Assembly: GCA_018340805.1 (NCBI GenBank)
Contig: JACMZG010001913.1
Location: 33,292,433 to 33,356,432 of the forward strand
Direction of reading: 5' to 3'
Source of the DNA: Microvelia longipes
Lineage: Eukaryota; Arthropoda; Insecta; Hemiptera; Veliidae
DNA length: 64,000 nucleotides
Position 1 is the first letter of the stretch, and every line of letters begins with the position of its first letter. The notes beneath the pieces are model-generated. The model searched no databases. It saw only the letters and a list, made by a program, of their open reading frames with translations, and was not told the DNA's origin. Shown in pieces: positions 12,201 to 24,400 of the stretch. The translations under genes and the position numbers were made by a program.

Positions 12201-15200
12201 TTTCGGTTTATAAAATCGCACAGCATTATTATCAAAATTCTGCATCTGCTGAACCCAGGCTGAACACTCAGATGATCCTCCTTATGCAAACTTCATTTTT
12301 ATTTAAGTTATTCATGTTAACAATATTTTACTAAAACAAATTTGAAGTAAATGGATCTGATAAACGTTTTTGTCAACCAGTGATTCCCTTACTTGATCTA
12401 AAATAACATCCTAAGGAATTTTTTGGGCCATTTGTTTGACTAATTTTTCTCGCTACGACTTAGTTAAAGTTAGCCTTTCTATTTCAAACTCATGCCCAAC
12501 ATGAGTGTATATACGAGTATACTACAAAACCGCACGAACCTGTAGAAGAGATGGTCAAAGACATTTTAGCTGGGCAGTGACCATCGATCTTATTGGTGCC
12601 CGAAAGTCCTTATGACCGAATGTCTCTTACCGGTTGATTTAGATTTGTAAATTCCATCTCTATGACAATTAAAAATGATTTGCCGCACGATAATCAAAAA
12701 TAAGTTTTCCGAAAATCATATTTTCTTTAAAACGGGACCCGCATTGATCACATGTAAATGTTTTATCACTTTTGAAAGAATGATAATTGTGGTCCATTTT
12801 ATTTTATGAATAATTTTAAAAATAGAAATCAAAAAAAGGAAATGGTGAGAGGCAAGAGAATAAACGACTACAAAGCAAAAAACTTTCATCATTAGCTTAG
12901 GAGAATATGTCATAGTCACTAGATCGCTTGCGCACCAGACTTGAAAGCGCCAATCATAACCATAGCTAGATTAATAAAATACAACCATTAATTAACATCT
13001 AGCAATATGTACAAAAAAGTTTAAAAATATGTCTAGTCTATATTTTATACTATAAGAATAAATATTTAGTAAAAATCGTATAATTAGTAAAAAATGAGAT
13101 GAATACATTTTCTCAAAATTAACCCGGAAACAGATTAAACCCGCATGATTTCTTTGAAAATGACATACTTAACCTGGGTTAAATACCTAAATACTTAGAA
13201 TAATACTATATATAGAAGGAGCACTACTGATAACACGAAATGCGGTTCACTGGTGCAACTAAGTAATGCTGCCACCCTAACAATTATATACAATTTTCTA
13301 AAAAAAAGTTGGCAATACTTCCGGTTGCTGAATTATTATGTTCTATTATTAATTAATGATTGATTATTCATAAAATACTAATATAAATATCGGTGCATTA
13401 CAATATTTTAAGCATTTTAAATTGTAATTTAATGTATTTATTAAAATTATATATAAAAAGTAGTCCTCGTCAACTAAATGTAGATTCTTGTATTCCGCCA
13501 CCCTTTTGCCATCTAAGACCAGTTTTTTTAAGTACTCAGCACGTGTTTTAAGTTATTATATTTGTTCTTTACGATCTTTCTTCATTAATAGATACTTATG
13601 ACAAATATTTAAAATAATGTTATGTTGTCAGGTTGGCAGCATTACTTAGCTGCACCAGTCAACCGGCTTTCGTGTTATTAGTGGAATTACATTGTGTTTA
13701 CGGTCCTGTGCTCCTTCTATGTATAGTATTATTCTAAGCCTAAATATCACATTTTAAAAATCCTTCCCATAGAATCCCTAGAATCTTGTTTAAATCCCAG
13801 TTGTCTGTAAACAAATAATTTCTTTATCAAATCTTTGACGATAAATACCTACTTTTTTACTAAGTTTTTTCTTATCTTTCAAGTAATATTTCTGTTATAT
13901 TTATCATAAAAAGGATTTAGTGCGGTTGTTTACGATGGAAAGTGATAATGAAATGATAGTAAACGACATAGATGAATTGTTTCCCGATATCCCCGATAAT
14001 CCTCAACCGTCTTGTATAGATGACGAAGCAAATACGGTTAAAATATATTATTCAATGTATCTTTGTTAATTTTGCATAAAATAGTATAATTATGTTTCAC
14101 TGATTCTATATATAAACAAATACAGTTTTTTTTGTTTCATATATATTGTTTTTCCTTCTTGAGATAAAATTTTGTATGCACCACGTGAATAATGCCCTAT
14201 TATAACCCTCATCCAATTATCTCCCTCGGCAAGCCTCGGGAGCTAATTGTAATTAATCCCTCGGCCAAAGCCTCTAGAATAAAATAAATAATTCTCTCGG
14301 CTTGCGTCTCGGGATTTATAAATCATGATTTCTTCGGCTTTCAGCCTTAGGAATCATTACAGTGACCAGGGTTATAATGGGGGTCATTATTCACTAGGTG
14401 CATAAATAACTATTATTTCTCATTTATTATGTTTTAAAGTTTTTCATTGATTCAAAATATTATAAATAACTTTTGTTTTAATAACTTGTATCAAAGTTTT
14501 ATAAATAGAACTTAAATAAATAAACTTAAATTACAAGAAGGAGTAATAATGTTTATAATAAATGAAAATGAGGCACATAAAGTTTAATTAAAGTCTTAAA
14601 TATTTTTAAAAAAGCACAAAACCGGGACTAAACAAATGTAAAATGGTCGGAAATCGGCTGATAACTGCTTCATAATAAAGATCGTCATGCCCCCTGGCGG
14701 ATTTTTTAGGTAGTACACAATTTCGGGGTTTTAGTGTATACGAGCTCTACAACTTGTTCTATTTATAAAACTTTGACTTGTATTATCAATTGTTATCAAG
14801 CTTTTTTATTAGGCTTTAATAATTAGTTATAAGTCTTTCTTTAGTTAGTCTTTGATAATATGTCTATATTTTCAAAAATATGATTTGTTTGTACTTTTAA
14901 TTATTTTTGTGCAATTTAAATTTTATGTGTATAATTTTTTTATATTTTTGTAAATTGGGCTCACTTCGTTATAAACTTCTTTATGTATTGGTAATAATAA
15001 TAATAACGGGAATAAAAGTTTAACTGCAGAGTAAAATTAATTGTCTGATTGACTTGGTTTTTGTTGACAGGTTCTAATGAAAGTGATATAGATTATAATG
15101 AAAGGTTTGGGTGGGAGGGGAGTGGAGAGATGAGAGATGGCTACAGAGCAGCGCTAACCAGGGGGCTTCCATTTCCAATCCTCACAGTAGCTGAGTACTT

Positions 15201-18200
15201 CAGTCTGGGGCAGGAAGGATTCACATGGGGCGGTAGATACAGGAATGCTGGCTACTACACTTCCATCATATTATGGTTATATTTGTTTTCATTGATTGCT
15301 TATTTCCTTTATACTATGCTTATGAATGATCTGTATTAGAGTTTGCAAGCCCTGTTTGGTCCCCTATTTAAATCCACTCCTACAAAGAGAAAGAGACCAA
15401 AATAATTTTTTAAGGTTTTTATGCTGGAGATTTAATGTATTGAGAGAAGAACACTAATATTCTGAATTCCAAACTTTCTTTGATATTCTCCCTCTGGATG
15501 CAAGCACCTATAATATATAGTTTTTTTTTTGTCAAGAAGGGCTCATGCTCCAGTAGTTACCACTACATGCGCTCTGCGCAATAAGTTTGTTGTTAGCATG
15601 GCAAAACTACTTAGGAACATCGCTGTATTGAGGTAATCTTTATTAAATACAAAAGAACTTACAATATTTGGTAATCACTTAACTTACATCTAATTTTTAA
15701 AATAATGCTAACAACGTGAAAATTCGAATAATATCTTAGTCTTAAAGTTCGACTTTTTAGTAATTTGTTTTTGTGGATAGGACCGCATCCAGGAGGCCCA
15801 CCTTCTTAGGGTACTTGTCAAATTTGATGCTCGTAATAAATACTGAACCTGTAGCTATCCTGGACACGGTCCTTTGTGTGTATGGACCGTGTGAAATGTG
15901 TTGTGTATTTCTGAGGAACGGAACAAATAAAATGTGACTATATACTATTTTTAGATATAATAAGATATACAATAATATAAAAGAAAACTATACAACATAT
16001 GAAATTCAAAATATAATAAGAAATATATAAGAATAATATATAAGAGTAAATGTATTACAAGAGCATTTACAATATATGAAAAAATATATAAGAGAATATA
16101 TAAAAGAAATATAAGAATTATTTAAAAGTTAAGAATGAAGAAATACGTACAAAGGGATAAAAAAAAATAAATAAAACTTATAAAAAATACAAAAATAAAA
16201 TATAATAGTATAGTAAATAAAAATATAATATATAGTATATATCTAAAAAAATTCCCACAAATCCTGGGGATTGAGTGTGGGGTAAACAATTATAATAATA
16301 ATTAGGACAAATCAAGAGAGATTGTTTAAATATTATTAAAATATAAATATTATATAAATATATGTATTTTTATATTAATTATCTAAGAGTTGAATTATGC
16401 TTACTATATTTGTTAATAATATTTATAGCTACATTATATTTACAACTACATTATATTTATAGCTACATTATATTTACAACTACATTATATTTACAACTAC
16501 ATTATATTTATAGTTACATTATATTTATAGCTGTATATTATATTTATAGCTACATTATTTTTAAATGTTTTAAACAGCTGTACAGAAACGTGCGCAAACT
16601 ATGCTACTACTAAGGAAACCCCTCTCCACTACTTAACTATAAGATCCCTATCGTATTATAATCCTATATAAAACCACCACCTGGAGCAAAAAATAATTTG
16701 TATGTGCAGAAAAAAGTGAATATTGAATTGCACCAGCATTAAAAATGAGGGGAAATCATGGTCCGAGACATTTAAGAATTATCTTTACCTTCTGTTATTA
16801 GTAGACTCTTGCAAATTGAAATTTGCCGTTATGGGCCAAATATGGTAACTTTTACAAATTAAATTAAAGCAAACCGTAACATTGCTTATTTTGAAAAATG
16901 GATTAAATCCTAAGAAATTTGATACCAATTTCATCGTATTCTGGTATTTTTTTATCAAGCTATTACTTGACATATGTCATAGATTTTTGTTCAAAACCGC
17001 AAATAATAAATATATTAAACATGATATACGTCATAGCTTGGTGAAAAATTACCGGAATATGGTATTAGCAGAATTAGTATCAAATTTGTTAAAATTTAAT
17101 CAAGTTCCGGTAATAATTTTAAGTTTATTTCTGAAATTTGCATTACTAAAGTATGCTTTAATTTAACTTTTCAAAGTTACCGATAGTGGTAACAAAACTA
17201 CCATATTTGGGTGATAGTTACCAAAACAATTATAGTGAATTTGAACTCAAATATTTTTTAATATATCAATTAGTCAGAGCTGGCTTGTAAATACCTAGCT
17301 TATATACATATAATACCTAATTTATTTTATTTTTTCTTTATGCACCTTGATAAAGACTTCATGTACATATATGAGTTTGAGAAGACTGCACCTCAATATC
17401 TTTGTTAGCTTTTAAGAAAAATATAGAGGGACTTTCTACCGAAACACCTAGTAAAGTTGAAAGCTTGGTAAATTATTTTTTATTCTCTAAACTAGAGTCT
17501 ATGCCAATTCTACTTAAATACAATGACTTTTAAATACTGTGGTCTCTAAACTTTTCATAATACATTTTTATTAATTATGTCCATACTTGGCTATTATAAA
17601 AACAAGAGCCCTTTCCTTTCCCCCTCCAAATAAATAAATAAATATTATAACACACGGTTAATGTCAGTTGACAGTGTGGGAAAATAGTGCTGAGGAACCA
17701 ATGAGGTTAGCCTGATATAAAATTGTGGGTGTGATTTAACATCTAGGAATAACCTTATTGGCTCCCTTCCCATTATTTTCCCACGCTGTCAACTGATTTT
17801 AACCGTCATTTGTTTATGTTGTGTTTTTATAGTCTTATTATTGTAAATTGTTATTGTGACATGTAGTCGTTATACTTTAAACCTACCAGGCTCTACCCGT
17901 TATAACTTTTTTAGGCATCTCTCTCCCTGTATTACTTGATTCTTGTAAACTTATTTGCAAATTCTTTCCTATTTTAGGGCATCGCTAGCATGCTGGTTTC
18001 TGATGAATGTGCTGCTAGTAGCAGTTCCTCGCTACGGTGCATATGCTATGACACTAACAGGTTTATTAATGCTTGGAGCAGGAGCAGCATACCACTGTTT
18101 GCTTCCATCCTCACCCTTAACCATAAGGTTTGAGGATAGCAAATTAACATTTTCCTTTGGATGGTGCTTCTGGCTGGATATTGTGGCTGGTAAGGAACTG

Positions 18201-21200
18201 TATTTATTAAAAATATTTTTGTTTTCTCTGAAATCAGAAATTAGTTAAAACCTTACCATGAATTTTTAAAGTAGAGGAAAATGGTAATTTTAATTAATTC
18301 TATAGTAGTATCAGTATAGAAGATTTTAAAATCATATATGTATCTTTAGCTATTGATGAATTAATTACACATCATTTTAGGTATTTGATATATTTAAATT
18401 TCATATCACTTTTGGCATTGAAAATGTTTCATTTACACACCACTTTAGGTATAGAAGATTTGTAAATTAGATATTACTTTAGGTATAGAAGATTTGTGAA
18501 TTGCATATCACTTTAAGTATAGAAGATTTGTAAATTAGATATTACTTTAGGGTATAGAAGATTTGTGAATTGCATATCACTTTAGGTATAGAAGATTTGT
18601 AAATTAGATATTACTTTAGGGTTAGAAGATTTGTGAATTGCATATCACTTTAGGTATAGAAGATTTGTAAATTAGATATTACTTTAGGGTATAGAAGATT
18701 TGTGAATTGCATATCACTTTAGGTATAGAAGATTTGTAAATTAGATATTACTTTAGGGTATAGAAGATTTGTGAATTGCATATCACTTTAGGTGTTGAGG
18801 AAGTGTCAATTACACACAACTTTAAGTATTGAAGATGTCTTAATTACACTTCACTTGAGGTGTAGAAGATTCGTGAATTATATATCACTTTGGGTATAGC
18901 GTATATGTCAATTAAACAATGAGACAACAAATACCCCCCTTTGGGTGTGTTATGTCTCTGTGACCGAAAATGAATAAATAAATAAATTCTTTATTTCCAC
19001 TTAAAAATACAAAAGAATAGTACAAAAAAATACAAGTACAAAAAAAATTTAAAAACAAAGCAGATATTGGAGCATTGAATGCAGGGGTGGAACCCACAAG
19101 GCTGCAACGCCTGAGTGTGTTAAAAAGATGGTATGGTAGGGTTGCAAAGCTGCTATTTGAACTAAGTACAAAAAAATTAAAAAGAAAAAGAGTAATTCAA
19201 AAAGATAAAAAAAGGTAAATTAAAATTTTTTTCAAAAAAAAGGCTAGTTTACTAGAAAAAAAACATATACATAATACAAGTAAAAAAAAGTAAAGGAAAA
19301 GAGAGAGGGACATCCTCGTCGAATATTATTTGAAATTAGGTGTGATTATTATTTATTTATTTATTTACATATAAACGGTACTAGACCATGTTACAATATT
19401 AAATTAATAAATACACAAAAAAAGTAAACAGAGATATTAAAAAAGGAACTTACAATAATTAAAGAAAATACATCAAAATTTAAAATAGTAAAAACTAAGA
19501 AATAATGTAAAATAATTTTAATTAAAAATTAATGAATTAAAAAAATACATAAATTATTATTTCAAGTTTAATTTATTTTTATTATTTATTTTTATTTAAA
19601 AAGAAGATGTACAAGTTAATTAAATAATAATTAATTTAAAAACAGCCAAAATAAAAACATATTTAGTAATTATGTACTTAAGTGATGAATGTTAAAAAGA
19701 AAGATATTCAAGATATATAATTTTTGCAATAATTATAATATAGTATAGGTTACAATAAGGAAAAGATCAGTTTTATGTTCAAAGAGATCTAGAGCTTAAT
19801 TATAAAAACAAAGATTAGATTTTTTCAAAAAAATAACAGAAAATAAAGTAATATCTAAAATAACAACAAAAATAAAATAGAAGAAAAAAATCAACATATA
19901 AAATAAAATAAAAGAAAAAATGAACATAAAAAACTTACATTCTAATTTTAAGTGAGTTAACCCTTTTTAGAACAAACAAAAAAGATTGCAGCATGGTAAT
20001 TTTCAAAATATTTGTAAACTTAAAGTCAGAAAATATATTTTTGATATATCTTTTACAATTACTTTTAGTTGAATTAAAAAAATCAAATTTGTTACTGTTT
20101 GTATTACCAAGAGTCATTAGTCTAGTAATGGGAGCAAATTTAGAATAGTTATTTGAGTGACATGGAATAAAAAATAATTTATTTGATCTAGTGGTGTACT
20201 TGGGTACATTAAAGTTAATCTGATTTAATATATATGGGGAATCAATATTACTATTTATTAAATCAAAAAGAAATATAAAGTCATTTTGTTGCCTTCTTTG
20301 TTCAAGAGAGGGTAAATTTAGAATCTTTCTTATTCCTGTATAATTATGAGGTGGGCGATTAAATCTAATTTTCCAAGCAGCATATCGTAAGAATTTATTC
20401 TGTACACGTTCAATAAGATCTATTTGACAGATATAATGAGGATTCCAAACAACAGATGCAAAATCTAATTTAGATCTGATAAAAGTACAAAATAAAGTTT
20501 TAATTACATCAATATTAGAGAAATCTTTGCTAAGTCTGAGTATATATCCTAATTTTTTCATAGATTCAGATACAACAGCATCAATGTGATAGTTAAAACT
20601 TAAATTTTCATCCATGATCACTACTAGATCTCTAATAAATTTTACATTTTCTAAAGTACTATTATCTACAAAGAATTCATAGTAGGAAGGTGAACGTTTC
20701 CTACTATACAATATAGATTTACATTTTTCAGCATTTAAAATCATCCCATTATTTCCACACCACTCAACTACTCTATCTAAATCTTGTTGCAATAGAAAAC
20801 AGTCCATAATACTTATTATAATTTTAAAAAACCGAAAATCATCTGCAAATATTGAGCATTGCGAGTGAACGAGTACTTCTTTAAGGTCATTTATAAAGAT
20901 TTTGAACAAAAATGGAGAAAGATTTCCACCTTGAGGTATTCCAGAACTAGGTATGAATATTTCAGACAGAAAATTAATAAATTTAACAATTAATTTGCGG
21001 TCAGATAAGAAAGATTCAAACCAGGAAAGTATTGTGCTATTGAAACCAGCTAATTTGAGTTTACAAACAAGAAGAGGTATAATAATATTGTCAAATGCCT
21101 TAGTGAAGTCTGTGTATATAGCATTCAGTTCTTGGTTTTTTTCAAAGGCTTTTATTATTATGTCCTGAAAACAAAGAAGGTTAGTCTGCACTGATTTTCC

Positions 21201-21401
21201 TGGGTGAATCCATGCTGCTCTTCAACAAAAAAATAATTTTTGAATAATGGTGATATCTTATTGAAGACAAATGACTCTAATAACTTAGGTATAACAGATA
21301 ATATTGATATAGGACGATAATTCTTAATATCTGAATGATCACCTTGTTTAAAAACAGGAGTAATATATGATATTTTCCAGACATCAGGAAAATTATTATT
21401 A

Positions 21402-21446
<45 letters not shown>

Positions 21447-24400
21447 ATTAGTGGTAACTACAGTAAGTAGCATCACTTCGTCAGAGAGAGTAAAAAATTA
21501 AATTAAAAAAAAAAAAAAAGCATGACTATTTAAATGAAAACTCTTCACAACAGTACAGAGCTTCATTAAGCAGGTAGTTTTTAAGAGAAGTCTTGAACTC
21601 ATCCGGTGGCAGTTTTAGTAGGTTGCTATCGACTTTATTCATCAATCTAATGGCTTGGTGGTGTGCAGACTTTGTTGTTTTGCTGAGTCTATGTACAGGG
21701 GGTGTGATGATGCTAGAGGCTGAGCGTGTGTTGTGGTTGTGCCGCTTCTCAACAAGGTCCAAATACAATGGTTGCCAGCAACATGCTATTTACAAAACAA
21801 CTGCTATTTAGAGATAAGCTGAATAATTTAAATAATGGTGTTACGAGATTATTCCTACATTCAAATAAAAATATTGCAGGTACTCCGTCTGGTCCTATAG
21901 GTTGCTTTGTATTTATATTACTCAGTAATTTTTTAATATCATCTATTGTGATCAAACATTTTTCTATATTAATATTTGAGTTGAAGTTATCTTTGGTATA
22001 ATTAGGTACTTTATAGTTTTTATTGTCATTATAAAAAATGAAAAATAGTTTGCAAACATATCAGCCTTATTTTTTCCATTACTTGATTCTTTATCATTTA
22101 GGTGCATGGTAGATGGGTATCCTTTATATTTTTTATTGTTATTAACATGTTGCCAAAAAAATTTAAGATCTTTAAATATAGAGTCTTGTATGTTTAAAAT
22201 ATACTGGGAATAGCATAATTTAGATAGTATTTTACATTTTTTCCTCAAACTTGAGAATATTATATAATCTGAGTGAAGTCCTGAGCATTTATAAGTTTTA
22301 TGAGCAATTTTTTTCTTAATTATTAATTCTTTAAGTTCTTGAGAGAACCATATCGGATATGTATAAGAAGTAATCGTTTTGAGAGGCACGTATAGAGAAA
22401 AACATTTGTTTATAATGTCGTAGAACCTCTTGGTAGAAGTATTTATATCATCTTCCAATTCTTTGTCCCAATCTACCTCACTCAAATCATTAAGAATCTT
22501 GGAATAGCCAGCTAATTTAAAATTATATTGTACAGATTTATATTTAGTGGTTATGAAATGAATATTACTTTGTACCTCAACAAGTAATGATGGGTGATGT
22601 AAGTCAGGTTCAATGAGATTAAAATCAGATTTTTTTACCTTAATATTTTCTATATTAGAATAGACCAAGTCAAGAATATTATTGTTAGTATTATATATAT
22701 CATTGAATTGGAGAAGATCATGATATTGATAGTTTTGAATAATAGAGCTTGGTATACCAGTAAGCTCTGATTGAGTTGTATAATGAGCTTGTCGATGGTT
22801 GTCTAGTTTGGAGTTTCTTAACCAAGTCACATCAGGTAGGTTGTAGTCTCCAACCATAAGAAATTTAGAATGAGGATATTTTTCTTTAAGTGAGTCAAGA
22901 GTTTCTATGTGTTGATTGTAAGTGAACGCGTTAGATTTTGGAGGGATGTAGAGAGTTCCAATAATTAATGATTTGTTATCATCTGTTTTGATTTCAATAT
23001 AAAGTTGTTCAATATTATAACTTCAGTGAGCGCCGTGGAATGGTCTACAATATTAACAACACCAACTTCGTCTTTCCACCAATATTATTGGTGGAAAGAC
23101 GAAGTTGGTGTTGTTAATATTGTTCAATATTATTTTGGTCAATATGTATTTGTTTTGATAAAATAGATTTACGGGTAGCTACTATTACACCTCCTCCTCT
23201 TTCCTTATCGCTTGTGTTATCATTTCTATCCAGTCTGTACACATTGTATTCTTTAAATCCAAGATCTTCATTTCTTATAGTTTGATTTAACCATGTTTCA
23301 GTAAGCACTATAATATCATGATCAAGCACAGGAGAGTTTGTAATGAGATCAGACAGCTTTGTACGTAGTCCCCTCACATTCTGATAATACAAATCAAATT
23401 TAATGGGGGGACTGTTTATGCGTTTTTTGGAGTTTTTTCAACAATTTAAGGCACTCCGTTGTAGAATTTTATTGTAAGATTACTTTCACCTTGAGCTATT
23501 CTAAGTTTGAGAGTATTCTTTATTTCTTTAAAGTACTTCCTTTGTTTTAGAGTTTTATCAGATGATATTAGAATCATAATTTTATGTTGAGCAACACAAT
23601 ATTTGCCAATAGAAGAATCTATCAATTTCTCATATTTTTTCAATACTGAGGTGACTTCTGTTTGTGATGAGAATACTATTTTTAATGGTCTAATTTCATT
23701 TCTACCAGCTTTTACTCTGTAATGTTCAACAGGTGATATATGAGACAATTCAAGGTCATTTAATAGTGCAGATATTTTTTCCTTGTCATTATTTAATTCA
23801 ATATTATCAAAGGATATTTTTTCTTCTGTGAGATTGTAAACAATTACATTGTTAGCTCTTTTTTGTCTTTCGTTAATTTCTGCCATAAATTCTTCATGAT
23901 TATAAATATTTTTTTCACTTATGTGATTTGTTGAGTGGTTACATGAATTTTCCGTTTTTTCCTCAATGACGCTGACTCTTTTTTCTAGAGACTCAACTTT
24001 AATAAATAATTTGTCTGTTTTATTAGCAATATTAAAACAAGGTGTGCATTTGAAATAAAAAACTTCGTTGCAGAGTAAATACTGTTCAATGTATGTAGCC
24101 GGGATTTGTGAGCAAGATTCTGTCAAGTGTATCGGCAAAGAGACTAAAACTATTAGAGGGAGTACAGTACCCGTTTAACACAGTGATAAGGGGTCTGGAA
24201 GTGAGACAGTTTCCATAGGTGCCCTAACTGTACTTACCCCCACTATAGTCTCCCTAGAGAGAGACGAACTACTCCCCACTCCCCTACAACTTCTATCGGA
24301 GCACATATTTATACACCCAAAGAGACTAAAACTATGACGTCACCAATTTACAGTTAGGGCACCTAGCTACCCAAGGAATGATAAGAGGTGTTGCATCCTC

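Larger units (their letters stand above)
19342..24135 (-). mobile_element. Near full-length, broken LINE (ORF1, endonuclease, RT) in DUOXA intron 3
   Basis: Read on the minus strand: ORF1 at 24135-23446, endonuclease from 23392, RT to 19935, then a 3' UTR ending in (AAAT)n at 19342. No RNase H domain is seen, which suggests the Jockey/CR1 group. The 5' end abuts MITE G. The copy is dead: ORF2 is frameshifted, split by another LINE (21393-21800) and by a 102-bp insert (23018-23119). Confidence 0.88.

Noticed and set aside
15276..15339. Extension of the DUOXA exon to the stop at 15337-15339
   Set aside because: The GT donor after 15275 joins in phase with the exon at 17978 and restores the family sequence; the extension is intronic read-through.
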